Source: Flaccisagitta enflata (lineage: Eukaryota; Chaetognatha; Sagittoidea; Aphragmophora). Taken from it: 64,000 bases of DNA. The translations under genes were made by a program, and so were the position numbers. The notes under the pieces are model-generated. The model was not told where the DNA came from. It searched no databases and worked only from the letters and a program-made list of their open reading frames with translations. This document shows positions 33,835-57,227 of this stretch, in pieces. The stretch spans positions 7,068,001-7,132,000 of the forward strand of contig OZ231128.1 of NCBI GenBank assembly GCA_965153355.1. The letters are read 5' to 3'. Numbering within the stretch: the first letter of the stretch is position 1; every line of letters begins with the position of its first letter.

Positions 33835-34200
33835 TCCCCTCTTTTCTCGTTTTTCTTTCTTTCTTTCTTTCTTTCTTTCTTTTTTTTTCTTTCTTTTTTT
33901 TTCTTTCTTTTCTTTCTTTTTTTTTCTTTCTTTTTTTTTCTTTTCTTTTCTTCTTTCTTTTCGTCTTTCTTTTTGTCTTTCTTTTCGTCTTTCTTTTCTT
34001 TTTTCTTTTCTTTTTTCTTTTCTTTTTTCTTTTCTTTTTTCTTTTCTTTTTTCTTTTCTTTTTTCTTTTCTTTTTTCTTTTCTTTTTTCTTTTCTTTCTT
34101 TTTATTTCTTTCTTTCTTTCTTTCTTTTTATCATTTCCCTTTCTTTCCTTTTCTTTTCTTTTCTTTACGCTCTTTTTCTTTTTTTCTTTCTTTTTATTAT
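33835..34200. repeat. (TTTC)n / (TTTTC)n tract
   Basis: Includes a regular stretch of TTTTCTTTTC units at about 33,990-34,095. Confidence 0.95.
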
Positions 34201-34496
34201 CATTTCCATTTGTTTCCCTTCCAAGATTTTCCGACGTGTCCCATGCCTTTCCGAGGAGTGGCGCTCCCCGCTCCTCCATAATGTGTATGTCTGGGGCTAC
34301 TATTGTAGTCTACTAACGATTTCCCATTCGCTTTGAGGACTTGTCTGCAGTCAATTAGATCGACGAAAATGGTTGTAGAATTTGGCATCTGTCCACAAAT
34401 TTGTCGCTTGCGTCAAGAAATGACTTCACGCTGTGATAGTTTTACATTTGGACAAGGCGCAAATAGCATTTTGGACAAATGCATTATGAACAAGGC

Positions 34497-34717
34497 CGAG
34501 AGATTTTATGTGCACAAAAAACAAGGCCAAGACCGATAAGTCGCGTGCGGGACATAGATAACTTAAGATGACTTATATTGACTTTAAATGACATAATATG
34601 ATCTAAAATGACTGAAAATGACTAAAAAATAGTTAAAAAGATGTGCCACCAACCAACCGACCGACCGACTGACCCACGGACAGACATACCGGTAAGTAGA
34701 GTCGCATGGCACACAAC
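34497..34717 (-). mobile_element. Family B-like element, minus orientation
   Basis: AAGTCGCGTGCGGGACAT at one end, a CAACCGACCGACCGACTGAC array, and AGTCGCATGGCACACAACTA at the other. An AAATGACT array lies between. Confidence 0.5.
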
Positions 34718-34719
34718 TA

Positions 34720-35311
34720 ACCATGAGTGCAATAAAAATGGCCGATTTTTCAACAGCTTTGAGCACAGGTTTTGGTCAAACGATTCTTGGGACCATCCTT
34801 AAATCCATGCCTTGTAGAAACATATCAAAATTATCTTTCATTTGAGTCCATGCAGCAAATTTTTTCTCAATTCTTTCAGAAAATATGACAGATTAAGGGC
34901 TAACAACTACATTGCCACCTCATAAAAAAAGGGCTGAATTTGTCACTCGGATTTTCTGAAATGTTTTAGATGAGTAAAAATGATAGAAGATCTTAATCGA
35001 TTTCGATGAAATTTTAGGGGCTAGTTGACCTGTATTTGCCCCAATATCAGTTCAATTTTCATCAATATTGGGCAACGTCTTCTGTGATTTTTTATGGAAC
35101 TTTGTAAAGACACCATGGCAGTTTCAGAATTAAGCGGTTTTACTAATCTTACTCTCATTTGCATATTCATTGAGTTAGTGGTCCCACAAAAGTTTCAAAT
35201 GAAAGATCTTTTGAAGGGCTTTCAAGGTGTCATGAATTTTGCTATGTTCAGATGAATTTTTGATCCTTTACAGACCTTTCAAAAATCGGCCATTTTTATT
35301 GCACTTATGGT
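34720..35311. mobile_element. Foldback MITE with TA duplication
   Basis: AACCATGAGTGCAATAAAAA then TGGCCGATTTTT at the left, inverted at the right (AAAAATCGGCCATTTTTATT). Flanked by TA. It inserted in or next to the 34497-34717 element. Confidence 0.8.
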
Positions 35312-35411
35312 TAAAAACGCCGCGGATGGACCAATGGACAGTTGGACAATGCCTCTAACAAAATTGCGAGGAAACATAAAAACCAAGAAGAAAGAAATTG
35401 ACGGCTATTGC

Positions 35412-35705
35412 AAATTAGTCGCAAAAGCATTAGATGGTCAGCGGTACTCTTGCCCTGTCAAAGTAGGTTGTGTTCGATGTTGAGGGGGGAACAGGGCAGG
35501 GGCTTCAAAGAGGTCGATGACCTATAGTTTCACACATATGGAGAATTTACGTCTTTAAAAAAACAAGGCCGGTTACATGGTAATCCAGTCGTGGAGGGTT
35601 GGGCAGGAGCAGTAATGCAAAAATCGCTCGCAATTTCAGAAATATTTCGGGCGCACCGACCGACATGGCAAGGTGTAGAGGTGTCTGCGACTAAAACTCA
35701 GTGAA
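35412..35705. mobile_element. Composite of family D and family B fragments
   Basis: TTAGATGGTCAGCGGTACTC and CACACATATGGAGAATTTAC (D variant), then AACAAGGCCGGTTACATGG and a GTCGTGGAGGGTTGGGCAGG minus-strand B end. Confidence 0.5.
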
Positions 35706-36399
35706 AACAATTTTGTTTATAGCCTTTCAGTGTCGATTTTTGTCAATCAACTATGACACTCGAATCAATAAATGCTGCATCAAAGTAAGAAGTTATATTT
35801 GTCTAGATTGGCTGCGCAATTAGTGTGAACTTATGCTTTATGCTTTTATCTTTCTCAAGATTCCTCATCACTCGTACTGTTGCTTATGACTTTACGCATG
35901 CTGCTTTGGATATCACGTTTACTTTTTACAACAGGTGACCCAAGCCCGGATTACTCTTCAAGTCCCTGTCAACAAATGTTTCCAAAATTTTCATTCTCTA
36001 GTGACAAAAAGTAACAAAGACAAAGAAGTGATGAAAAAGTGATTAAAGGCGTGTTTTTTTGGTTTCGGGTTTCTTCTTTTATTTTCATTCTTTTTTCTTG
36101 TCTTTCCGCACTTTGACGCAATTTGTTTTTCTTTGCTTCGATGTTTCTTAAACATCATTTTAAATTGCCAGACAAATGTTCGCAAATTTTTCGACGCATC
36201 CTCGCATATGTAGGTTTGTCTATCGATTCGTCGGTCCGTCTTTAAGTAACTAGAACCATCGCGGTTTTCAAGGTTCTACATTTCTTTATCTCACATCGCT
36301 TTTCTCAGTTTCTTTATGTAAGAGATGCTGAGTTTTCGGTACAGGGGAGGTGGAAGATTGAAATACATCTTCCTATCCAGTTGTGTTAATAAAATGAAG

Positions 36400-37317
36400 C
36401 ATCGCTAGAGCGCATCCGCTATCAAGGCATGCAAATTAATGTCCCTTGAGAGATACAGGGTCTTCAATCTCATTTGACACGAAAAGAACCTATATTGTGC
36501 AAAAACTAATTTATTATTCAATGTGATTTTTTTTCCCCATGAAAGCACTATGTATGACGGTTTTTGTATCAAAATTTCATGGGACTGGGTCTTGTAGTTT
36601 GGCAGAAATCAAAATTTGAAGTTATGCAGTGAATTCAACAAAAAATGCTGTTTTCTTGCTACTTTTGACTTAAAAAACATATAAAATTCGAGGTGCTTTG
36701 AGCCACAGATGTTGATTTCAGGTAAGTGATAGATTGTAACTCCCCAAAGTTTGAAATCGTCAGGATTTCTCATAAACCTTTAAATTATAGGCAAAAACTT
36801 TTAAAAATTTAGCAAAATTCTTAGAAAAACTGTAACAAAGATTGTTTTTTCCCAAAAAAGAAGAAAAATGTTGAATATGATAAGATTTTAAAGGACTCTT
36901 TTCTCATATACAAAAACTGGATGAAATTATCTGCCATTCAAGACCAATCTCACATCTGTAGCTCAAAGCGTTCAGAAATGAGAGCAGTCTGAAGATGAAA
37001 GGTCAAAACCTCAAAGTCAAAAAAATCCGCCCATCTCATCATGACATCTTTCACTTTAAAATGGGATATCTCTCAAACTAATTGACCCAGTACCATGAAA
37101 TTTGGACACAAAAAACGTCATATGTAGTGCTTTTATGAGAAAAAAAAATCAAACCAAGAAGTTGATTCATTTTTGCGTAATATAGGTTCTTTTCGTGTCA
37201 AATGAGATTGAAGCCCCTGTATCTCACTTGTAGTTATTGCGATAATGGAAATAAAGCAGTTTCATTGTAAGGCATAATTTGACCCTGTCTATTGACATGC
37301 GCTCTAGTGAATGTCAA
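36400..37317. mobile_element. Foldback element
   Basis: TGAGAGATACAGGGTCTTCA then ATCTCATTTGACACGAAAAG at 36447-36488 is mirrored at 37189-37229. CACTAGAGCGCAT / GCTAGAGCGCATC lie near the outer edges. The interior has diverged palindromic structure. Confidence 0.75.
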
Positions 37318-37373
37318 CTGTATCAAGAAGAGGGTGCACCGATGGCACACTTCTTGGCCTTGTTGTCTACCTA

Positions 37374-37957
37374 ACAGGGTGTGCAAAATTATCCGCAATT
37401 GCTTTATGGAAAGAAAATTATACTTAAAAGTGACCCAGTATCATGAAATTTTGACCAGACTACCTCAATTAGTCATACTAGAAGCTAAAAGTGATCGCAG
37501 GTATTTTCTGCACACTGTCACTATGGTAGTCAAATGATTTGAAGCAAAGATTTTGATTTTGACATGATTTTATTTCATAGACAAAATAGGTAACAATATC
37601 ATAGATTCTTGTACTTGTGACTACTTGATAATAATATTCTTTGCTTAGCACACATTATGCTGAGGGAGGTTAATTATATTAACATGAATGGAGCTCACTA
37701 AAGCAAATAAACGAAGCCTAAAGAGCAAGAAAAACTAAAAACATAATTTCAGATTATTTTGATAAAATATATTTTAAGGAACTTTTTATCAGAGTAGAAT
37801 ATATTCAAAAAGTTTTATTACTGACTATGTGAATTCTAGTTTTGATTACTAAATAGTATACTTTTTCATACTTACCACTCATTCTTTCATAAATCTTTTT
37901 TTTCTACGGTTTTTGAGAAAATTAAGTGCTATTTGCGGATAATTTTGCACACCCTGT
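37374..37957. mobile_element. Foldback MITE with TA duplication
   Basis: Termini ACAGGGTGTGCAAAATTATC and its inverse, flanked by TA at 37372-73 and 37958-59. Mariner-like terminal pattern. Confidence 0.85.
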
Positions 37958-38379
37958 TAGACGATTAAGACAAGGCCTTTGGTCACGCCCTTTTCTACAT
38001 TTAGAGTTAAACTTCCACCCTCTCAATTGTCTGCATTCATGTATCAACTTGTAGATTCTAATTTCTCAATTTACAAGTGCCACTGTTTCTCATAAATGAT
38101 TAAATCGCTAATTCATCATCCCTTCGGCACAAACGTCCCAACTGCAGCCGTATCCCAGTTACATCCGTCAGTTTCATCACCGTCGATTTTCACATCCCGA
38201 TTACATCCGCATTGCCGCCACCATCAACGTCACTCAGTTACATCCGTCATTTTCGTCGCCGTTGACATCCGACACTGTCAACGTTTCCCAGCAACAACCA
38301 CTGTTCCACATTGTAACTTTGTAGTATAATTGTGGCCAGGGGGGAATTTTCTTCTTCACTTCTATCTAAGTTTTTTGGA

Positions 38380-38900
38380 GGAGAGGAATTTTAGAGGAGA
38401 GGAATTTTGGAAGAAAGGAATTTTTTATTTACTGGGGAATTTTGGAGGAGAGGAATTTTGGAGGAGAGGAATTTTGGAGAGGAGGAATTTTGAGGAGAGG
38501 AACTTTGGAGAGGAAGACGAATTTTGGAGGAGAGGAATTTTGGAGGAGAGGAATTTTTCAATTACTGAAAAGTGGCATATTTACCAAGGTTAAAAAGTAA
38601 GAACTTGGTAACTTACCATTGGTAAAGCAACTTTTACCGATGATAAAGTAAAGTAAGAAATAAGGTAATTTACCCGAATGAAAGTAAAAGAGTAAGAAAG
38701 TAAGAAAGCAAGTAAGCCAATTATGGAGGAGGTAAAAAGTAAGAAAGTAAGAGAGTAAGAAAGACAAAGAGTAAAAAAGTAAGAAACTGAATTACTGAAA
38801 GTAAGCAAGTAGGTTATTTACTGGAATAACAGTAAAGTAGGTTATTTACTGGAATAACAGTAAAGTAACAAAAGAGTAAGAGTAAGAGAAAAATCCGCCT
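38380..38900. repeat. GAGGAATTTTGGAG minisatellite followed by GTAAGAAA repeat
   Basis: About ten 15-18-bp units of GGAGAGGAATTTTGGAG, then a 300-bp GTAAGAAAGTAAG-rich stretch. Confidence 0.85.
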
Positions 38901-39481
38901 TGGCCATGGAAGTTACATTGTGTGTTCAAGCTGCCATCTTCATTAACATTCGTTGCCGCTATTTAGGCTTGTGTCACAACAAGCGGTCCAAAATTCTATA
39001 TATATAAAATGTTGATATATACATTTTTCAAGATAGAACACTTTTATTCACAATGGGTTAAGTCAAGATTATTTTAAGTTAAGAGCAATTGTTCATAATA
39101 TTTCTATAACAAACAATTATTTGATTATAAACAAGCCCTCTTAATGACAAAAGCAAGAAACAATTAAGCAAAGGCAGTAACACAGAAAGATAATCCCACA
39201 TATTAAAAAAATGAAAACAGAGATAGTTCAAAAATATAATGGATGGAGGGACAAACAAAGGAATAGATGAACGGATTAACAGTAGGATAAAAAGATAGAC
39301 AAATTAGTGAAAAGTTAAACAAATAGATAAACAAATAAGCACAATAATATATAGTTGCATATCTTTGACTAGGAATATTCTAACTCTCATGCTTCTTAAA
39401 TTTTGGACCACTTTTTGTCACATATTGTTCCACCTATCATAAGTTTTCAAAACATCAAAAGAACATCAAAGTTACTCCTGG
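38901..39481. promoter_or_regulatory. Presumed 5' flank of the innexin gene
   Basis: AT-rich DNA immediately upstream of the innexin start. No clear TATA box or initiator can be named. An upstream non-coding exon is possible. Confidence 0.3.
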
Positions 39482-50035
<10,554 letters not shown>

Positions 50036-50123
50036 TGCTTTGATGGAGCCTAAAGAAATGAGACAAAAATTACAAAAAGATGAAAATAAACTAATATTTT
50101 CTGTTTTTTTCCATTTTCTTCCA

Positions 50124-50152
<29 letters not shown>

Positions 50153-50154
<2 letters not shown>

Positions 50155-50337
50155 TCACGTGCTACACGACTCTACACCCTGCTATGTCGGTTGGTCGGTC
50201 GGTCGGTCCCCTTTGTACTTTTTCGGCGTTTTTTAGCTTTTTGGGCATACGGCTCCTGCCCAGATGCCCTAGTGACCTCCAGCACTGCTCCTGCCCACCC
50301 GCACGCGACAAGGGTAGCCGTGTATCCGGCCTTGTTT
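50153..50337 (+). mobile_element. Family B GTCY element
   Basis: GTCACGTGCTACACGACTCT, a GGTCGGTCGGTC array, CGCACGCGACAAGGGTAGCC, and a GTGTATCCGGCCTTGTTT end. Lies just beyond the innexin stop. Confidence 0.75.
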
Positions 50338-50504
50338 GTGAATTTTGTGCTTTTTACTGTCATTGCCATTTGTTGAGATGCAAACATTAGCCTACGCCCT
50401 CAATTATTCATTAATCTGCGTTTCAACTTCAATGTTAACCAGCTTAGAATGCAGCTACGCCGCATTAATACGAAACGAAACAAAGCCGTTAACACTCCCC
50501 CCCC

Positions 50505-50830
50505 CCGCCAGTGGCGGACGGATGAGCAGGAGCGGAAAACAGAAATGTGACGTGATCAAAAAACTGACAGACGGACACGGACACGGCATATTCTAAAGTG
50601 GCGTGCCCGCGTCTAAAAACGTGGGGTTACAATATCTGTACGGGTGGGCCAAAATGAAAACAATCTCAAATCGCAACTGAGAGAGTCGAAGCGGGCATCA
50701 GTGTTCAAGCGAAATGCAGATCGTCCTACTTTAAAACAATCTTATGACAGATGAAAAGACCAACCGACGGAGCAACGGACGGACTAACTATAAAGTGACT
50801 GTTAGAGTCGCGTAGCACATAACTAAAAAG
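50505..50830 (-). mobile_element. Family A and family B fragments, minus orientation
   Basis: CGCCAGTGGCGGACGGATGA ... GTGGCGTGCCCGCGTCTAAA (A), then ACCAACCGACGGAGCAACGG ... GAGTCGCGTAGCACATAACT (B, partial). Confidence 0.5.
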
Positions 50831-51004
50831 CCGTCCTAAAAGATGAGCAGGGATGTACAATTTGTTTTACATCAGCATAGGAGGCCAAAAAATGAGATAT
50901 ATCGTGAGCGATTTACCCTGCGTTAACGGCACATTAACGCCTCTAATTAACAAAATTGTTAATAAAAGGCAAAAAAGTACCATTAATTAACAGTAGTTTT
51001 TATA

Positions 51005-51781
51005 CAGGGAATACCCCGCCTACCGGGGCGAAAAAAAACGACATATCTCTCCATCTAAATCTGATGGATCAATTCTGAAAACAGCTCCAGTGAGAGCTTT
51101 AGCCCCGATTTTGTTACCGATAAAATTTGTCATACTGAGACCATTACATTAGCGGCAGTATTACTTTGTATCTAAATAATGATATCTGGAATTGCAAAAA
51201 TCTGCGATAGTGATGTTTTAACAACATTTTTTCATTCTCTTGCCAAATCTAGACCAGTTGAGCTACTATGCTGGGATTGGTCTTGATTGATAGATATTTC
51301 GATGTAGTTTCATACTCCGCCATTTATTTTGCCTACTTTTGATAATTTTTGAAGATTTTACTGATTTCCACGATAAAAAGATTGGATTTTTGATTTTTCT
51401 TTCTTCAATTGAGTGAAAAATTTCAATGAAGAAACCTCGATATCAGTTTTTAAAACTTTTTCATGAAACTATATTGATTCCCCATTCAATTTAAGACAAA
51501 TCCAAGTTCTTTTATCCAATCTTTGTTGCAATAGTTAACAATAAAAGTGTACAATTAAAATATTTCGCAAATTTTTGGAAGAATTCATAAGAAATTTCTC
51601 AAATTTGGGCTTTTTTTCCATCATTTTGTGTACTTTCAGTGTACTATTCAGTCATAATTTTTCTTGATGATATATAATCGGTTTAAAAGATCTACCAGAA
51701 TCTGTTTTCAAATCAAATTTGTCATTTTCAGAAGAGAAAATACGTCGTTTTCTTTTGTCCTGGTTGGCGTGGTATTCCCTG
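51005..51781. mobile_element. Foldback MITE with TA duplication
   Basis: CAGGGAATACCCCGCC left; GGCGTGGTATTCCCTG right; TA flanks at 51003-04 and 51782-83. It sits inside TTAATTAAC-repeat DNA, which resumes on both sides. Confidence 0.85.
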
Positions 51782-52540
51782 TACTGTTAATTAACACGTA
51801 AAAAACAGTCGTTAATTAATGGTATATAGGTACCAGGTAATTAACAGGGTAAAATTGCTCATTTTTAACATGTCAAAAATAAAAAAAATCATTAAATAGA
51901 TCAGTTTTTGTTGTTAATTAACAGGTACCTATACAGGGTTAATTAACACCAAAATTTGCTGAAAATTGACAAAGAAAAACATTTTTTATTTTTGAGAAAT
52001 TTACTGAAAATAAGTGCAAAATGTTGTTGTTAATTATCAGGTACCTATATGCAGTTAATTAACATGCTGTTTTTGATGTTAATTAACAACACATTTTACC
52101 TGTTAATTAACACAAAAAAAATATAGATTATTAACAAATTGTTAAAAATATACAATTTTTTTGTGTTAATTAACAATCATTTTTCATTGTTAATTAACAG
52201 GAGTTTTGTAATGTAAATTAACACCACATTTCACCTGTAAATTAACCGTAAAAAACTGTATATTTTTAACTATTTGTTTATAATCATTTTTTTTTTTGTG
52301 TTGAAGACATATTATTTTTTTGTGTTATTTAACGGGTGAAATGTGGTGTTAATTAACATCTAAAACAGCCTGTTAATTAACACAGAAAAAAAAGATTATT
52401 AACAAATTGAAGAGGTACTTATATGCTGTTAATCAACATGCTGTTTTTGATGTTCATTAACACCAAATTTCATGCATTAATTAACACCAAAAAAATATTG
52501 ATGATTAACAAATTGTTAAAGATATATAATTTTTAGTCGC

Positions 52541-52866
52541 GTGCACGCGACTCTACACCTTGCTCTGTCGGTCGGTCCATCCGTCCGTCACATTTCTAAA
52601 TTTTGAACGTTTTTAACATTTTTTAGCATTTAATAATATTTCTTAACATATTTTTACATTTTTTGACATTTTTTAACATTTAACCTTTTTTAACATTTTT
52701 TAACATATTTTAACATTCTTTAACCTTTTTTAACATTTTTTAACATTTTTTAACATTCTTTAACATTTTTTAACATTTTTCAACATTTTTAACATTTTGA
52801 CATGTTTTTGCTCTTTTGTTTGTCATTTCCAGACGCACGCGACTGTTGCCCTCTCGGGCTTGTTTG
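52541..52866 (+). mobile_element. Family B element with internal TAACATTTTT expansion
   Basis: Perfect GTCGCGTGCACGCGAC start, GTCGGTCGGTCC array, about 190 bp of TTTTTAACA units, then CGCACGCGACTGTTGCCCTC and GGGCTTGTTT. Inserted within the TTAATTAAC repeat. Confidence 0.8.
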
Positions 52867-54016
52867 TATATAATTAACGTTTGATATGTGGTGTTAATGA
52901 ACAGTATAGAGGTACTTGATCAATTTGTTAATAATCTATATTTTTCTGTGTTAATTAACACACTGTTTTTGATGTTTCACCCGTAAATTAACCCTAAAAA
53001 ACTGTATATTTTGAACAATTTGTTTATAATCCATATTTTTTTTGTGTTGATTAATGCATGAAATGTGGTGTTAATAAACATCAAAAACAGTGTGTAAGTT
53101 AACACAGAAAAAATATAGATTATTAACAAATTCATCAGGTACCTCTATGCTGTTAATTAACACCACATTTTACCCATTAATTAATACAAAAAATTGTATA
53201 TTTTTAACAATTTGTTAATCATCAATATTTTTGTGTGCTATTTAACGCATGAAATTTGGTGATTATTAACATCAAAAACAGCATGTTGATTAACAGCATA
53301 TAGGTACCTGATGAATTTGTTAATAATCTATGTTTTTTCTGTGTTAATTAACAGGCTGTTTTTGATGTTAATTAACACTACATTTCACCCGTTAATTAAC
53401 ACCAAAAAATTGTATGTTTTTAACAATTTGTTAGTAATCTATATTTTTTTCGTGTTAACGGGTGAAACAGCATGTTAATTAACAGCATAGAGGTACCTGA
53501 TCAATTTTTTAATAATCTATATTTTTTGTGTGTTGATTATTACATGAAATATGGTGTTAATTAATATCAAAAACAGCATGTTGATTAACAGCAAATAGGT
53601 ACCTGATCAAATTGTTAATAATCTATATCTTTTCTGTGTTAATTAACACACTGTTTTTGATGTTAATTAACACCACATTTCACTCATTAATTAACACAAA
53701 AAAATTATGTATTTTTAATAATTTGTTAATAATCTATATTTTTTTCGTGTTAATTAACGCATAAAATAGGGTGCTAATTAACATCAAAAATAGCATGTTA
53801 ATTAACAGCATATATGTACCTGATAATTAACAACAACTTTTAGCACTTTTTTTCAGTGAACTTCTCAAAAATTGAAAACATATTTTCTTAATTAATTTCA
53901 AGGTATCTATATAGTGTTAATTAACGGCGTTAAAGTACTGTTAATTACCATGGCCAAAATCAAGGACGATATACCAGCAAAAAATGAAGGAGTTTCATTA
54001 GCTAACTAGCTCTTAC

Positions 54017-54018
<2 letters not shown>

Positions 54019-54097
<79 letters not shown>

Positions 54098-54106
54098 TGT
54101 GTGTGT
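54019..54106. repeat. (GA)n(GT)n microsatellite
   Basis: About 38 GA units followed by six GT units. Confidence 0.95.
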
Positions 54107-54375
54107 TTTCCTTCAGTGTCCCTGAGGGTCTCGTGGTTGGGCTATTGTATATTGACCCCCGATCTCGATCAGAGGTCTTATTCTTTTCTTGTACATCAAA
54201 ATATTTTCACACGTAACACAGATATCCCATCTCTGGCATTGGCCTTGGCAAAGGTCACACGTAACACAGATATCCCATCTCAGGCCTTGACCAGTTACCA
54301 CCAATACGATCCACATTCTTGAAAGTCTCGAAAATCGCACCGTTCTCAGTAATAAACGAATATAGTCTTCACCAA

Positions 54376-54987
54376 CACGCCACGGGGGAGGCTTTCATAG
54401 GTCAAGAAAAATTCTCGGTCATAATGGAGAGTGGTTTTGGCCTTAGGAAGGTTTACTTTATCACTTCATACCAAAACGAAAATTTTTTTACTTCAAAAAT
54501 TTTTTTAAATGCCGTAAAATGCTGTAAAAAGCCATAAGAGTGGCATTTTTGACAGTTTTTTTTTGTCCAAAACCGCCGCTATGGTCAAGAAATGGGCAAA
54601 CAATGATTATCTGGCACTAAAACATATTCATGCATAAATACATGCCAATTCATCAAAAAATGCCGTTTTTAGGGCTTTTTACGGCATTTTACGACACAAA
54701 ATGATATAAAATGATGACGGGTTGGCCTGTATTTATGCATGAATGTGTTTTAGTGCCAGATAATTATTGTTTGCCTATTTTTTACCTTAGCGGTGGTTTC
54801 AGACAAAAAAAAACTGTCAAAAATGCAAATTTTACGGCTTTTTACGGCATTTTAAAAAAAATTTTGAAGTAAAAAAGTTTTTGTTTCGGTATAAAGTGAT
54901 AAAGTAAACCTTCCTGAGGCCCAAACCACTCTCTATTATGACCGAGAATTTTTCTTGACCTATGAAACCCTCCCCCGTGGCGTGCCA
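54376..54987. mobile_element. Foldback element
   Basis: GCCACGGGGGAGGCTTTCAT then AGGTCAAGAAAAATTCTCGG left, mirrored near 54,945-54,982. The interior is palindromic (TGCCGTAAAA / TTTTACGGCA). Confidence 0.85.
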
Positions 54988-55035
54988 AGTCCGCATTGGA
55001 ATAAGGAAATTTACGTCTCGGTCTATAGCGCTCTC

Positions 55036-55183
55036 TATCGTCGCTTTTCCTTTGTCCATCCGTCAGTCCGTCGGTCCGTCCGTCCGTCCGTCTGTGAGTA
55101 CGAGTCGAAAAGTGTGAAAACGCGCATTTCCGCCCCTGCCCACTCGTCCGCAACTGGCATGGCCGTTTTTCCGGCCTTGTTTC
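55036..55183 (+). mobile_element. Family A GTCY element, damaged 5' end
   Basis: A GTCCGTCCGTCCGTC array, GAGTACGAGTCGAAAAGTGT, GCGCATTTCCGCCCCTGCCC, GTCCGCAACTGG, then GGCCGTTTTTCCGGCCTTGT. Confidence 0.7.
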
Positions 55184-55335
55184 ATTGGAAATGATAAAAC
55201 AAAACATAATTATGTAATTTTTTTGTTTTTATTGTGGTTTTACTCTATTTTCATTTACTCAGAATTTTAAACCTGCTGCTTTGTTGTTTCATTGACATTT
55301 TCTCTCCTTTCTTTTTACAAGACAAATTCAGAACA

Positions 55336-55552
55336 AGTTGCGTGCTACGCGACTTTACACCCCGCTCTGTCGGTCCGTCAATTCATCTGTTTGTCCGTCC
55401 GTTGGTCTGTCCGTCGGTCTGTCACACTTTTCTTTTTTGTCGTTTATGGGGGTTTTGGCTATACCGCTCCTGCCCAAAAGCTCCACTGACCTCAAATATG
55501 ACCCCTGCCCACCTGCACGTGACTGGGATAGCCGTGTATCCAGCCTTGTTAA
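55336..55552 (+). mobile_element. Family B GTCY element
   Basis: GTTGCGTGCTACGCGACTTT, a GTCCGTCGGTC array, GCACGTGACTGGGATAGCC, and GTGTATCCAGCCTTGTT. Confidence 0.72.
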
Positions 55553-55765
55553 TTAAAGGTTAAAAGCTGCATTTAAATCAACAAGATCATTAGACCTAAG
55601 TCGCGTGCGTCGGCACTTTCAGAAAAGTCAGGCAGACAGACAGATGAACAGACTAAAACATTTAAAAAGACCTTTGAACTAGCAACAAAAAGTTTTTTAA
55701 CTTCATGACAAACCAATGGACAGACAGACAGACGAACGGATGGAAGGACAGACAGATTGACGAAC

Positions 55766-55930
55766 AAGGCCGTATACACGGAAGCATAAGTCGCGGACAG
55801 GTGGGCAGGAGCGGAAAACCTCGAAAAGTGACTTTGTTACGGACCGGCGGACGGACCGATGGACCAACGGACCGACGGACCAATGGACCAAAAAGTGGCT
55901 TATAGAGTCGCGTGTCCGCGACTAAAAAGA
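55766..55930 (-). mobile_element. Family A GTCY element, minus orientation
   Basis: AACAAGGCCGTATACACGGA, AGTCGCGGACAGGTGGGC, a GACGGACC array, then GTCGCGTGTCCGCGAC. Confidence 0.7.
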
Positions 55931-56218
55931 TGTCTTGCCCCGCATTAATGACGATATTTTAGTGAAGGTAAGAAAGAGATCGGGAGGTTTCTTTTGGGGG
56001 GTAAAGAGGATAATTATCTGAGATGAGATTGGCCAGCAGCCACGATTCAAGTAGCGAGTTGAGAGATTGCGATGTCAAGTTTGAGAGATGGTCTCACTGA
56101 CCGGCATCTTCAGTGTACTTTAGTGTCACGGTTATTGAATATTCTATGTATAGGCAATATCATAGCAGACAGACAAGATGAGCTACAGTGTCAAATTAGT
56201 TGCATGATTCAGGTTATA

Positions 56219-56808
56219 ACAGTGGCCAAAATAAAAACCGGACGCTCAGTTTTTCATGATTGACTGAATACTGCACATACTTTTTACTTAAAATCCATGA
56301 GCATTTCAAAGAGCTGCAAAAACTCTACAAATCTAGACCAAGCAGAAACTTCTAGCTTAAGTCGTTTTGAAATGACATATTGAAATTCAACACCCATTTT
56401 CTAGGAAGCAAATTACTGTGCCTGACAATAAGACACTTTTTGTTTCACATATTGTGTACAATAAAGCAATCAAATAAATGGAATGAAATTCAAGGTAAAA
56501 TTGAAGTTTTTTTAATTCTCTACAAGATGGAATCAAGCAGAAATCATGATTCTTATTCGTTTACAAGCTATATTTTATTCAAAGTTAGTTACTCTAAAAA
56601 GATTAATTCCAGACTTGAGATTTCTGAGTGGTTATCTTTTAAGCATCATAACTTCTAAAGTTTTGAAGCTACAACGTTCTGTGAGAGCTCAAATGAAAGA
56701 TATTTTGAAGCTCTTTGAAACCATCATGGATTTAAGGGTTTATCTCTCTTAGTTACTGAACAATCCTTGATGGAAAAACAGCGTCCGGTTTTTTTTTTTG
56801 GCCATTGT
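56219..56808. mobile_element. Foldback MITE with TA duplication
   Basis: ACAGTGGCCAAAATAAAAAC then CGGACGCT left, AGCGTCCGG ... GGCCATTGT right, TA on both sides. Confidence 0.82.
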
Positions 56809-57227
56809 TATATAGAAAGCTAAGGGCAATGAAACAGAAAACAAACATAAACAGAAAGAGATGGTAAAGTAAAAGAAAAATAGTTTTGATTAAACCAAAC
56901 AAAGAAAATGAACCGTCAACAAACGTCGGCAACGCCCAACTTCTGGTGATATCCGAAAACTTATGCCGACTCCCAGTGACTTCCGGAAATTTCTGACATG
57001 TGCCGGCTACGCGCGGTTGACAAGTGAAATGGGATGAAAGGAAGTTAATGAACCGACCGAGGATGAATAACGAATCAATGACTCCCTAACCTGATTAATG
57101 CACCGAATCTGAGCTCAGTAGCTTGATTTGTTTAAGGGCGATGGAAATTATACATCTTTATTTCAATTTTCATTCAATTCTCCATGTTATGCAATTGTGC
57201 AATGGTGCTAACAAACCCTATTGGGCA

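Larger units (their letters stand above)
50915..53960. repeat. TTAATTAAC-rich satellite-like region
   Basis: Outside the two inserts, TTAATTAAC or GTTAATTAA occurs several dozen times. Larger units are bounded by ATCAAAAACAGCATGTTAAT, TAGGTACCTGAT(C/A)AATTTG and ACCACATTTCACCC. Many units are inverted relative to each other, so the region can fold extensively. Confidence 0.9.

Noticed and set aside
38096-38329. 77-codon frame rich in Pro, Ser and His
   Set aside because: Built from a diverged CAGTTACATCCGTCA repeat; no support as a gene.
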